64,000 nucleotides of DNA from Scytonema hofmannii PCC 7110 (GTDB lineage: Bacteria > Cyanobacteriota > Cyanobacteriia > Cyanobacteriales > Nostocaceae): NCBI RefSeq assembly GCF_000346485.2, contig NZ_KQ976354.1, positions 2,503,162 through 2,567,161 of the forward strand, given 5' to 3'. Position 1 is the first letter of the stretch, and each line of letters opens with the position of its first letter. Made by a program: the position numbers and the translations under genes. The notes beneath the pieces were generated by a model that saw nothing but the letters and a program-made list of their open reading frames with translations, did not search any database and was not told the DNA's origin. Below, one piece after another: positions 18,801 to 26,074 of the stretch.

Positions 18801-20679
18801 GGACTTTTTCCTGGTGCAAAACTTTCTTGAGGATAGTGAAGAAGCAAAAGCACGGGTGACTGACCACATGGGCGATCCCCGTTTTCGCGGTGTCTACTTT
18901 TTGTTGGCTGGTTTACTCCCTTTAAATGCTGCTTTGGAACTACGGGAAAAGTTTATCTTATATGCTGCTAACACCAAAGACCATACAGTCACGGATACAT
19001 TTGTACAACTGATACAGTTACGCTGGTCGCAAGGAGCACAAGAAGTTACTTTCAAGCAGGTGTTACGACAGCAGGAACAAAAAGCGCAATTTTTAGATTG
19101 GGTAACGCAGTTTCTAGAACTGATTGGTGGGAAGATTATACGTGAAAGGGAACTTTACTTGACTGTTGAAACTATTGAAGGTAGTCTCGGTACTTATACG
19201 CCTTTACCAGTCTTAGTGGCTGTTGATACACCAAATGACCGGGATGTGGTTCAAATTGTTGAATTTTCCAAAAAGTTAGACCGGGAACCTGTAGAAAGAG
19301 TTGGTCTGCTAATATACAAGTTTCCACCAGATACAACAGCTAGAATGGAAATGGCTAAGGTACGGTTGCGCGATCGCTTTGTTTTAATCCCCATTCCTCT
19401 GACATCGATAGAAACTACATTATCAAATAAATTTGACTGTGTGGGATTGTTGGAAGAATATGTCGATCGCTACTTGCAACGTGCTGACTTCTTTGATGAC
19501 AAAAACGCCATCAGTGACACGTTTTCTTTCTTTGGTCGAACTGAGATACTGCAGCGACTGGGAGAAGAACTTCTCAGATATCAAGGGATTGGCTTATTTG
19601 GATTGCGTAAGTCTGGTAAAACTTCTGTACTTCTCCAGTTAAGCTTCTTGTTACGGGAACATCCCGTTGTGCATATAGACTTACAAAGATATGGCGGTTC
19701 TCGTTACGGTGCTGCTTTATTTAATGATATCCTTCAGCGATTATCTGCACTAGAAACTGATATCCAACTTCCACAGTTTGAACCATTTTCTCACGAAAAA
19801 CTTGCCGCAGAATTAACAGCAGAATTTATTCAAAGATTCAGCGAACTTGCTCGTGCTATTGAGAAAAATAACAAATATAAATTACCCATTTTTTGCTTTT
19901 TAGATGAAGTAGAGCGAATTATTCCAACCCCAGAAGACCACTGGGAAAAAGCCGAAGAATTTAATGCTTGTTTTGGAGCGCTACGAGTGTTAAACCAAGA
20001 ACAACGCCAATTGTCGCTGCTCGTGGCTGACGTGCATCCAGATTGCAATCGGATGAATACGTGGAACCAAGAAGGAGTGTCAACAAATCCTGTTTTTAGC
20101 TTCTTCAAAGAAATATTTTTGCCGCCTTTTTCCCAAGAAGAAACCCAAGATATGCTGACAAATATTGGCAAATTAATGGGATTAGAATTTGATGAAGAAA
20201 CTCTCAGACAAATTCATGGGCAAAGTGGCGGTCACCCATTTGTTTCTCGGCAACTTGCTCGTTTCTTAACGGAAAAAATCAAGCAAAACGGAAGTGGACT
20301 GGTGGAATGGGAAGTAGTAGGTCGTTATTTAGACAAAGCCTTGAGTCGTAAAGGCGAGTTGAAAAACTACGTAGAAAAAAGTATTTGGGAAGATTTAGAA
20401 AAACGAGACTTTCAAGTTGCGATCGCAGTCCTTAAAATCATAGCTTGCAACGAACTCGACAGACAGGGCATAACCGAACAAGCATTACTCAACCAACTCA
20501 GTGCTAATTTTACAACCAACCAATGTTCAGACGCTTGTCATTGGCTGACAAATGTTGGATTGTTGTATCAAGAGGAAATAGAACATCAGGATATCTACCA
20601 AATCCGGATTCCCCTCCTATCAAGGTGGATTCAAATGCAGATGACAGAAGAGGAAATTGAACAATGCAAGATTCTCTAG
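15802..20679 (+). CDS. Membrane-anchored HEAT-repeat / NACHT / AAA ATPase (STAND-type) protein
   Basis: The ATG at 15802 gives about 1625 aa and places a hydrophobic signal or anchor (FILYLLAFVLTLFFSLSWVNA) at the N-terminus; the frame is open upstream to a TTG at 15706. Eleven 35-residue HEAT-type repeats follow (bases 16078-17232). Next come a linker and two membrane segments (bases about 17630-17810). A NACHT-like NTPase has Walker A GDSGLGKS and Walker B IDICIDGLNE. A mixed region precedes a second P-loop domain with FGLRKSGKTS and Walker B IFCFLDEVERI. It overlaps the next ATPase gene by 16 bp. The architecture suggests a sensor-switch protein, with the HEAT array detecting a ligand. Its function is unknown. 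Confidence 0.85.
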   Translation: MPNSRSKTGKPSPFILYLLAFVLTLFFSLSWVNAKEAKKPKLEPWQIDGIMAALDDGHDKVKEYALNKLAEYDQSSLGNKQESIAEKAATILNDEKVDANVRGKATSALGSLRPSAAKYIPDILKFLNDEKVDANVRASAATALGNLGLSWAKYIPDYVKILKDTKVNTDVRGKAARVLSNLGPSAAKYIPDILKFLKDAKINADVRGKAARVLGNLGPSAVKYIPDILKFLNDEKVDANVRVSAATALGNLGVSAAKYIPDILKFLNDEKVDAYVRGSTARALGNLRPSAAKYVPDLVKILNDEKVDAHVRGFAATALGNLRPSAIKYVPDLVKILNDEKVDTYIRASAATALGNLGASAAKYTPDILKFLNDKKVDADVRGEAARALGNLGPSAAKYIPDILKILNDEKVDANVRGEAARALGNLGPSAAKYIPDLVKILKDEKVDADVRRSAARALGNIRRLELEEVFVILNYVYEPNQGKFSSSISEQSDFESWRFFTYFLGGGTEEVKTLVKWLGYPKETPDKLTHNESRKTLEILLKAWNSSQELERLQSDLARQIAAVTKKVTWQWQDINLLQSHYNNLKNASFNEADTVLSVINQLEFWKWFFLFTKILLIHFAIWLILIITYPKFPQILSTLFWNPWLRLIFGLGYIGFLLAVIPFLRQRLFEPFKSFLLADASLNNFDDQAYFPDTMVRVRGLEENKAITEVIPSLKGQIILQGDSGLGKSMFLRHLVKNSQRIVAYLPARKCDRGVVEAIQAKLQGQVQNTNFLKNLIQNGAIDICIDGLNEVTADTRAKIGQFVESYFRGNIIMTTQPLEWIPPSMAVVHELQPLKPQQIEKFLLSRKQRFPQDASVQGAKYEQVCQYYLSQTLNEQQPSEELKAAYRILSNPMDLTLVALMLSQGKPPDLFRLQQQQYNQIAEEYQQKWKHEFPLKKFSFAVYQMQLQDEKALPEDIFHQEIESMEDEKYKMVVSRQWEDTNGEARKEWYFRHDKIMDFFLVQNFLEDSEEAKARVTDHMGDPRFRGVYFLLAGLLPLNAALELREKFILYAANTKDHTVTDTFVQLIQLRWSQGAQEVTFKQVLRQQEQKAQFLDWVTQFLELIGGKIIRERELYLTVETIEGSLGTYTPLPVLVAVDTPNDRDVVQIVEFSKKLDREPVERVGLLIYKFPPDTTARMEMAKVRLRDRFVLIPIPLTSIETTLSNKFDCVGLLEEYVDRYLQRADFFDDKNAISDTFSFFGRTEILQRLGEELLRYQGIGLFGLRKSGKTSVLLQLSFLLREHPVVHIDLQRYGGSRYGAALFNDILQRLSALETDIQLPQFEPFSHEKLAAELTAEFIQRFSELARAIEKNNKYKLPIFCFLDEVERIIPTPEDHWEKAEEFNACFGALRVLNQEQRQLSLLVADVHPDCNRMNTWNQEGVSTNPVFSFFKEIFLPPFSQEETQDMLTNIGKLMGLEFDEETLRQIHGQSGGHPFVSRQLARFLTEKIKQNGSGLVEWEVVGRYLDKALSRKGELKNYVEKSIWEDLEKRDFQVAIAVLKIIACNELDRQGITEQALLNQLSANFTTNQCSDACHWLTNVGLLYQEEIEHQDIYQIRIPLLSRWIQMQMTEEEIEQCKIL
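16078..17232 (+). repeat. Eleven in-frame 105-bp tandem repeats encoding HEAT units
   Basis: Each unit encodes a variant of NDEKVDANVRGKAARALGNL followed by GPSAAKYIPDILKFL, 35 aa. The first two units start at 16078 and 16183, and the period holds through the array. Units are highly similar at DNA level (long shared runs such as TACATTCCAGACATCCTCAA), implying recent duplication or gene conversion. The last unit diverges after ALGNIRR. Confidence 0.9.
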
Positions 20680-21366
20680 GAGAACGCCCATTTGACAATT
20701 ATCGAGTCGCAATTACCGATCCTTCCCACTTTTTTGGACGCAATGACTTACTTGATACCATGCTCAAGTCACCCTTCCAAGTACGGATACTCCTGGGAGG
20801 AAGACGCTTGGGTAAGACGAGTGCTTTACGTGCTGTAGAATGGAATTTACTCAATCCAAATACAAGTACATCACGGCGAGCATTTCCCGTACTACTCAAC
20901 CTACAATTAGAACAACCCAAAGACTTAGATAATCTTCGTTACTTACTGATAGCCAGACTCCGGGAAGCCATAGAACGCTGGAAAGAAGTTCCTCTCGCTG
21001 GTACGCGACAGATGTATCGCGAATTTCTTGGTAGAGTCAAGGGAGGCGAAGTCACCTTCAGCTTCCTTCAGCAATTAAATATTAAATTAAACATTGACAA
21101 TCCCGATCGTGAACGCCGCTTAAATAATGATAGCTTCCGAATAGCGTTTTTAAAAACCATAGAAGAACTTCGCAAATCAAATTTTCAAGGCGTCTGCTTT
21201 CTCATAGACGGATCTGAGTTCATTGTACGCCAAAATTGGGCAAGTGACGCTTGGTCTTACCTGCGAGGATTAAAAGATACAGACACAGCCATCAAACCTT
21301 TTTTAGGGCTTTTGCTATCAGGTTATCGAGATTTAAAAGAGTACCAACAACGAGTCGGTTCACCCC
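20664..21366 (+). pseudogene. AAA ATPase, 5' part, interrupted by an IS4-family element
   Basis: The ATG at 20664 lies inside the end of the HEAT-NACHT gene (16-bp overlap), so the genes are coupled. The fragment begins with a conserved FFGRNDLLD box, then Walker A LGGRRLGKTSA and Walker B GVCFLIDGSE. The coding sequence runs into the insertion at 21367, and a stop occurs in the left end of the element (21381-21383). Joining 20664-21366 to 23571-24073 restores an uninterrupted 401-aa frame (QQRVGSP joined to LLNIAEIEW). The family resembles the second ATPase domain of the preceding gene. The truncated product may keep an ATP-binding core but lacks the C-terminal part. Confidence 0.85.
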
Positions 21367-21456
21367 CAATACTGCTCGGTTAAGGGAAATAAAGGGTAAA
21401 ACAGTGTCAAATGTGTTCGCGTATTAAAAACGATAACTGAAAGCGGATGGGCAAGG

Positions 21457-21840
21457 TTATTTTTTGTCTTTGAGACTTTCGTACAAATCTATCCAGTTTT
21501 GTCTGAGAGAATGAATCGTATTTTTTAAGGTGTCGATTTGCATTCTTCGTGTAACTTGCATAACAGCATCAATATGAGCGGGGCTTCCAGCTTTCCCCAA
21601 ATGCTTATATTTACTTAATTTATTAGGAGTTTGCGTAGGGAAAATCGGCATTTGAGCGTGCAACTTATAGTACCAGTAAGTTCCTTTTTGACCGCGTGCC
21701 TGGTAGCGCAGGACACAACAACCTTCGGGTGCAACTTCTCCTGAAGCTTGAATTTGTTGAATTTGTAGTTGTAGAGTAGCGATCGCTTGCTGTAAGAGTT
21801 CGGCTCTGGCAATAATATCGTCAGTTTTCGTAGGCATCAA
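21457..21840 (-). CDS. Passenger protein of the IS4-family element (unknown function)
   Basis: The protein has 127 aa and lies wholly between the element's inverted repeats, divergent from the transposase. It has a helical N-terminus (residues 8-35, Gln/Leu-rich), a central segment with CCVLRYQARGQKGTYWYYKL, a KYKHLGKAGSPAHIDAV segment and a helical basic C-terminus. The pattern is reminiscent of small nucleic-acid-binding proteins carried by cyanobacterial insertion sequences, but I cannot name a family with certainty. A palindrome lies 22 nt upstream of its start, so it may autoregulate. It could repress or aid transposition. Confidence 0.7.
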   Translation of the reverse strand: MMPTKTDDIIARAELLQQAIATLQLQIQQIQASGEVAPEGCCVLRYQARGQKGTYWYYKLHAQMPIFPTQTPNKLSKYKHLGKAGSPAHIDAVMQVTRRMQIDTLKNTIHSLRQNWIDLYESLKDKK

Positions 21841-21861
21841 TTGGAATTGGGGAAAGATAGA

Positions 21862-21884
21862 GTTCTCGAATAGATTACGAGAAC
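21862..21884. promoter_or_regulatory. 23-bp dyad GTTCTCG-N9-CGAGAAC in the divergent promoter of the IS
   Basis: Perfect 7-bp half-sites sit 22 nt upstream of the passenger start and about 60 nt upstream of the transposase start. An identical arrangement occurs at 23489-23511, so this is probably a protein-binding site. Confidence 0.6.
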
Positions 21885-21942
21885 AAAAAGTGTTTTAATC
21901 AATATTATCTTATACGAAATTTCACTTCAAAACTGAGTGCTA

Positions 21943-23343
21943 ATGATGCTAGTTAACTTTGAATTCAACAATCAAATCCTAAATCGGGCACAATTACTGC
22001 TGGCTCTTAACCAGATCATCCCTACCGAGTCGATTATGGCAGCGATTACAACAACGAGTAGTACCGCACGGCGTCAAAGAATACTTCCTACACACGTAGT
22101 AATCTCTCTAGTAATCGCCATGAGTTTTTGGTCCTCCGATTCAATCGTGGATGTATTGAAAAATCTCATTCAGGGTTTTAATTCTTTGCAAATCCCCTTT
22201 AAGAGACGTTTTAAGATACCAACATCTTCATCAATAAGTGAAGCTAGACAACGAATTGGTGCTGCTGTTATGACTCGTTTATTTGAAATTGTTGCAAAAC
22301 CTTTAGCAACAATTAAAACACCAGGTGCTTTTTTGGGTGGACTGAGAATAATGGCTTTGGATGGCACAGTTTTTGATGTTCCTGATACAGAAACTAATGC
22401 TAAAGTATTTGGTTACCCTGGTTCTCGTCCTGGTACAAATCCGGCTTTTCCCAAAGCTAGGTTAACTTTTTTAGTCGAAGCAGGAACTCATTTAATTATC
22501 GACATATTTTGTTGTCCATATCGAATTGGAGAGAGAAAAGGAGCTTTAAAGCTATTAAGAAGTGTTGAGGAGAGTATGTTGTTAATGTGGGACAGAGGAC
22601 TGCACTCATTTAAAATGATTCATGCTGCAATCAAACAAAAATGTCATATTCTTGGTCGCGTGCCATCTCATGTAAAATTTGAGTTTGTTAAAGCTTTTCC
22701 TGATGGTTCCTATCTAAGTTGGCTTGCTCCTGATGGAAAGTCAAGAAAGAAGGGAGCGACGAAAATACCTGTTCGTGTCATTGAATATATTATTGAAGTT
22801 GAGGGTGTAGAAAAGGTGTATCGTTTAGTAACTGATTTGATGGATATTTCAACTTTTCCTGCATTGCTCTTAGCCCAAGAATACCATCAACGGTGGGAAG
22901 CTGAGAACACCTTGGATGAGTTAAAAGTCCATCTGAACGGTCGTAAAATTCCTATCCGCTCGAAGAATCCTCGTGAAGTTATCCAAGAAATTTATGGTTG
23001 GTTACTAGGACACTATTGTATACGTTATTTAATGTTTCAAAGTGCAGCAATCAAGGGAATATCTCCCCTAAGTTTAAGTTTTACCAGTTCTCTAAGAGTT
23101 GTCAGACGTGCTATTCCTCAGTTTCAACAGCAAGTTAATCATTCTCTTGAGAATATGAATATATATTTTAGCTGGTTAATCTGGGAAATCTTAGACTTAC
23201 AAATACCACCAACCTCAGGCAGAACTAATCCGAGGGTAATCAAGAAAACTCGTTCTAAATTTAAAACTAAAAAACGATGTCATAGAAATAATTATACTCC
23301 CCGGCAACAACTATCTTTTACAATTTTTACAACCGCTAGTTGA
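21943..23343 (+). CDS. IS4-family DDE transposase
   Basis: The protein is about 466 aa from the ATG at 21943; a GTG at 21937 and an ATG at 21946 are alternatives. The DDE triad is visible: Asp in MALDGTVFDVPD, Asp in LLMWDRGLHS, and Glu in the family signature YHQRWEAENTLDELK, which fits Y-(2)-R-(3)-E-(6)-K exactly. An N-terminal DUF4372-like helical region precedes it. The C-terminus is basic, consistent with DNA binding. No frameshift or stop is present, so it is probably active. Confidence 0.92.
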   Translation: MMLVNFEFNNQILNRAQLLLALNQIIPTESIMAAITTTSSTARRQRILPTHVVISLVIAMSFWSSDSIVDVLKNLIQGFNSLQIPFKRRFKIPTSSSISEARQRIGAAVMTRLFEIVAKPLATIKTPGAFLGGLRIMALDGTVFDVPDTETNAKVFGYPGSRPGTNPAFPKARLTFLVEAGTHLIIDIFCCPYRIGERKGALKLLRSVEESMLLMWDRGLHSFKMIHAAIKQKCHILGRVPSHVKFEFVKAFPDGSYLSWLAPDGKSRKKGATKIPVRVIEYIIEVEGVEKVYRLVTDLMDISTFPALLLAQEYHQRWEAENTLDELKVHLNGRKIPIRSKNPREVIQEIYGWLLGHYCIRYLMFQSAAIKGISPLSLSFTSSLRVVRRAIPQFQQQVNHSLENMNIYFSWLIWEILDLQIPPTSGRTNPRVIKKTRSKFKTKKRCHRNNYTPRQQLSFTIFTTAS

Positions 23344-23488
23344 CATCATCTAGTAGTAGAAGATAGTTGAACTAGATAGAAAATTAAAAGGGACAAGGTT
23401 TAGAGATTTTTTCAATTAAATATAAACATTCTTGAGAGATACTTGCTCATCTCTTGTGGGTTCATTTATACAAATTTCTCTCATTTTT

Positions 23489-23511
23489 GTTCTCGTAAAT
23501 AAAACGAGAAC
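23489..23511. promoter_or_regulatory. Second GTTCTCG-N9-CGAGAAC dyad, right subterminal region of the IS
   Basis: It has the same half-sites and the same 9-bp spacing as 21862-21884. It lies about 27 bp inside the right inverted repeat, with no gene start nearby. It is therefore more likely an accessory binding site for transposition, or for the passenger protein, than an ordinary operator. Confidence 0.55.
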
Positions 23512-23570
23512 AGTTTCTTCGGAATTTTAGGCTTCACTTTCCCTTAACCGAGCAGTATTGGGTTCACCCC

Positions 23571-24073
23571 TGTTAAACATAGCAGAAATTGAATGGTTGA
23601 CTTCCTTAAGTGAAGAACAAGCCAAAACATTGATAGGCGATCGGATAGAACAGGAACAGATTTCTTTAACAGAAGAAAGAATAAATTCTATTATAGAATG
23701 GTCGGGATGCCATCCATATTTAATACAACAAGCACTAAACATTATTTTTGATGGCGATCTCCAAAGAGAAACACGCACTAATTTTATAGATAAATTATTA
23801 CAACATCATGATAACGACTTTTCAGCATGGTGGAATGCAGAAGAATATTCCGGTTGCTTTGGAGAAACCGAACGAAAAGTTTATTATGCCCTAGTTCAAA
23901 ACCGAAAAGGAAATTCTAAAACTTTGTCACAGTCTACTAGTTTAAGTCGAATCAAAGTTACAGATGCGTTAGAAGTAATTGCAGGAACTGGGGTCATTCA
24001 ACAGTTAGATGATGAGTATTATGAAATTGGCTCTCGATTATTTGAAGAATGGGTCACCCAGCAAGCTGCTTAA
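23571..24073 (+). pseudogene. AAA ATPase, 3' part, separated by the IS
   Basis: This is the continuation of the gene starting at 20664. It begins LLNIAEIEWLTSLSEEQAKTLI and contains WSGCHPYLIQQALNIIF, the helical lid segment of AAA/STAND ATPases. It ends with a winged-helix-like region (SLSRIKVTDALEVIAGTGVIQQL). A GTG (23558-23560) at the element's right edge could allow separate translation of about 171 aa, but there is no evident ribosome site. Confidence 0.8.
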
Positions 24074-24085
24074 AAACCTCTACTC

Positions 24086-24165
24086 TTCTCTCTGCGCTCT
24101 CTGCGTCTCTGTGGTTCAATAAATTTTTTTACCGCAGAGGCGCAGAGAACGCAGAGGAAAGAGAG
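24086..24165. terminator. Repeat family C inverted repeat between convergent genes
   Basis: A CTCTGCG-rich left arm (about 24089-24118) and a complementary ACCGCAGAGGCGCAGAG right arm (24131-24163) flank an AAATTTTTTT spacer. The structure can terminate transcription from both sides. It also supplies the stop and last codons of the leftward gene. Confidence 0.6.
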
Positions 24166-24497
24166 GAGTCTTCATCAAGTGCTTGGCGGAGATATTCCCA
24201 AGTTTCTGTTTGTTCTTGTTCATCTCCTTCATCAATCCATTCCTGAGTTAACTTACTCAAGGCTTCATGCTGTTGAGTAAGTTTATCAGTTTCCTGAATT
24301 TTTTCTTCAGAAGTATTTGAAACTTCAGATGTCAAAGTTACGCTTTCACGAAATAAACGCATGATTTGAAGTAAATTACCCCAGTGTTCTTTGGGTGTTT
24401 GTTGAAGTTCTTGCAGTATCTCTCTTATTGATACTTCTGGAACTGTATTTTCTGTATGACTCAGAGATTTTTTAGCTAATATACTTTGCTCAGACAT
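24129..24497 (-). CDS. Hypothetical protein following the DUF433 gene
   Basis: About 122 aa from the ATG at 24495-24497; the frame is open further upstream to 24542, overlapping the DUF433 gene by 8 bp. It is helical and acidic (EVSIREILQELQQTPKEHW, then KIQETDKLTQQHEALSKLTQ), with a tail of WEYLRQALDED. The last dozen residues are encoded by the family C repeat, so the natural C-terminus has probably been replaced. No family is recognised. By position it could be the partner of the DUF433 protein, but it does not resemble a PIN-type toxin. Confidence 0.6.
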   Translation of the reverse strand: MSEQSILAKKSLSHTENTVPEVSIREILQELQQTPKEHWGNLLQIMRLFRESVTLTSEVSNTSEEKIQETDKLTQQHEALSKLTQEWIDEGDEQEQTETWEYLRQALDEDSSLSSAFSAPLR

Positions 24498-24534
24498 AAT
24501 TACTGTGTTTGTTATCCATCTTAAAATTGTAGCC

Positions 24535-24765
24535 TCAAGCATTACCTACTACTGCAATCAAACGGTGTTCTCGGTCAGCAGCAAATTCAAGACTTGCTCT
24601 AATATCTTCCTCCGTCAACTCTGGGAAATCGTCTAAAATTTCTGCGTGGGACATTCCAGCTGCTAACCAGCCCAAAACATCGTATACAGTGATACGCATT
24701 CCTCGAATACAGGGCTTACCACCCCGCTTACCAGGCTCAATTGTAATAATATTGCGATAACTCAT
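24535..24765 (-). CDS. DUF433 domain protein (antitoxin-like)
   Basis: The protein has 76 aa and is complete: MSYRNIITIEPGKRGGKPCI, RGMRITVYDVLGWLAAGMSH, then AEILDDFPELTEEDIRASLE. These are the hallmark DUF433 motifs (GKPCIRG, RITV, ILDDFPELTEEDI) of a small helix-turn-helix family usually paired with a DUF5615 PIN-like toxin. No such toxin follows here; a different helical protein gene overlaps its end. The pair may therefore be an orphan antitoxin with an unrelated neighbour. Confidence 0.85.
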   Translation of the reverse strand: MSYRNIITIEPGKRGGKPCIRGMRITVYDVLGWLAAGMSHAEILDDFPELTEEDIRASLEFAADREHRLIAVVGNA

Positions 24766-24788
24766 AAACTACACCCAATTCTTGATAT

Positions 24789-24865
24789 TTTACCTTCGTG
24801 CTCTTCGTGTCTTTGCGGTTCAAAAACATTTTTTAACCACGAAGACGCAAAGAGCGCAAAGAGAG
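24789..24865. repeat. Repeat family C inverted repeat upstream of the DUF433 gene
   Basis: Arms CTTCGTGTCTTTGCGGTTC and AACCACGAAGACGCAAAGAG are separated by an A/T spacer. It can form a long hairpin. Confidence 0.6.
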
Positions 24866-24885
24866 TAGGAGTAAGATGAACGTAC

Positions 24886-25025
24886 TAATACTCTAGCTAC
24901 AAATTAGCAGATGGTAAAGACAACCTAGTTGGTTGACCGATCGCACCACCTTCACGAGTAACAACTTCTGCTGGTTCTTCCGATGCCAACAATTGCCGAA
25001 TTAACCGTGCGATCGCTTTTTGTGC
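24886..25025 (-). pseudogene. Duplicated 3' fragment of the ABC1 kinase gene
   Basis: These 140 bp match 26064-26203, the 3' end of the ABC1 kinase gene, with only 6 differences by eye. The copy includes the stop codon and about 45 C-terminal codons and stops abruptly at TGTGCA. The two copies bracket an approximately 1-kb segment containing an HTH gene. This implies a duplication linked to insertion of that segment. Confidence 0.85.
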
Positions 25026-25123
25026 ATATCTTTCTCTACAATTTTGAAATCCCTGTCTACAGTGCATTGTGGACGCTTTTTATTTGTTTCCTGATTTGAG
25101 TGGTAATCTTTAAGGAAAACGGT

Positions 25124-25155
25124 CAGAGTGAGTTGTCAGTTGACAACTCACTCTG
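25124..25155. promoter_or_regulatory. 32-nt near-perfect palindrome upstream of the HTH gene
   Basis: A 15-bp perfect stem (CAGAGTGAGTTGTCA and its complement) has a 2-nt centre. It lies 33 bp before a 28-codon frame and about 150 bp before the HTH gene. It could be an operator or a repeat-derived hairpin. There is no T-run. Confidence 0.45.
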
Positions 25156-25187
25156 TAGGAATTAAGATCGTATATGTGTTTTAGGTA

Positions 25188-25274
25188 ATGGCAAATAAAC
25201 ACCCCACCAACCATGCAAAACAGATTCGTCGAGTAGTAGATAAGTGTATTTATCAACAAGAAGAAGAAGACTAA
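25188..25274 (+). CDS. Possible 28-aa peptide upstream of the HTH gene
   Basis: ATG to TAA, beginning MANKHPTNHAKQIRRVVDKC and ending in an acidic run. It is basic then acidic, with no family assigned. Its start vaguely resembles the N-terminus of small HicA-like proteins that often precede such HTH genes, so it may be a remnant. It ends 29 bp before the next start. Confidence 0.25.
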   Translation: MANKHPTNHAKQIRRVVDKCIYQQEEED

Positions 25275-25303
25275 TGACTACTTTTAGGAGAGGGTAAGAT
25301 CAA

Positions 25304-25846
25304 ATGCGAGAATATGAATTTACTTTAAAATTCAGACTCCCCGATCCTACGATTGATACTGGTATGTACGTCGATGCCCTCTATGAATCAGGTTGTGATG
25401 ATGCCATTATCGGCACTGGAATAAAGGGGCTTATTGCGCTTGATTTTATCCGTGAAGCACCATCAGCGTATGATGCAATGTCGAGCGCAATAAAAGATGT
25501 AAGAAAAGCTATCCCGCAAGCGGAGGTTGTCGAGGCTTCACCCGATTTTGTTGGTGTGACTGATGTAGCAAACCTCCTGGGATGCTCTCGACAAAATGTT
25601 CAAAAGTTACTATCGAACAGCATTTCAAATCGCCCCCCTGCTGTCTACGGAGGGGCGCAATCTGTTTGGCATCTCTTTGAGCTTCTTATATGGTTGATTG
25701 AACATAAGAGCTATCATGTTGACGAATCTTTGGTAGAAGTTGCTAAAATCACTAGAAGTTTAAATCTCGTCAAACAATCTGAAATGCTCGACCCTGAGAT
25801 ACAAAAAAAAATTCAGGATCTTTTTTCTAACAATATAAATACCTAA
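25304..25846 (+). CDS. Helix-turn-helix DNA-binding protein
   Basis: The protein has 180 aa. Residues 1-80 (YEFTLKFRLPDP, YVDALYESGCDDAIIG, GLIALDFIREA) form an alpha/beta N-terminal domain. Residues about 86-125 are an AlpA/MerR-like helix-turn-helix (VGVTDVANLLGCSRQNVQKLL). The pattern recalls solitary DNA-binding proteins found in accessory regions of many bacteria. A good ribosome-binding site (AGGAGAGGG) lies about 10 nt upstream. It sits in the segment bracketed by the duplicated ABC1 fragment, consistent with lateral acquisition. Target genes are unknown; the palindrome at 25124 is a candidate site. Confidence 0.75.
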   Translation: MREYEFTLKFRLPDPTIDTGMYVDALYESGCDDAIIGTGIKGLIALDFIREAPSAYDAMSSAIKDVRKAIPQAEVVEASPDFVGVTDVANLLGCSRQNVQKLLSNSISNRPPAVYGGAQSVWHLFELLIWLIEHKSYHVDESLVEVAKITRSLNLVKQSEMLDPEIQKKIQDLFSNNINT

Positions 25847-25927
25847 AAAATCCGATATTTCCTTTTACTATTTGCAAGGTTCTATGAATAAGTTTTAGTC
25901 CGTTATAGCGTTTTCTAGTCTGTTGAG

Positions 25928-26021
25928 GTACAAATTTATCCGCGTCCATCCGCGTTCATCTGCGGTTAGTTATTTCTTCCTTTTCCATAATTTAGGACGG
26001 GCGAGACGCCCATCCCACAAG
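25928..26021. repeat. Copies of repeat families C and B
   Basis: TTATCCGCGTCCATCCGCG (family C relative) is followed by GGACGGGCGAGACGCCCATC (family B hairpin, 25995-26021). Related family B copies are at 41090-41143 and 60998-61052. Confidence 0.55.
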
Positions 26022-26074
26022 AGTTGTAAAAAATTGTTCTTCCAAACTAAATGTGTTTTAGCTTAATACTCTAG

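Larger units (their letters stand above)
21367..23560 (+). mobile_element. Complete IS4-family insertion sequence, 2194 bp, with a passenger gene
   Basis: The ends are a perfect 23-bp inverted repeat (starts CAATACTGCTCGG; 21367-21389 and 23538-23560). A 10-bp target duplication GGTTCACCCC flanks it at 21357-21366 and 23561-23570. It carries a rightward DDE transposase and a leftward 127-codon passenger gene. Two GTTCTCG-N9-CGAGAAC dyads lie in the divergent promoter region and near the right end. Perfect ends, clean duplication and an intact transposase indicate a recent insertion. Confidence 0.93.
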
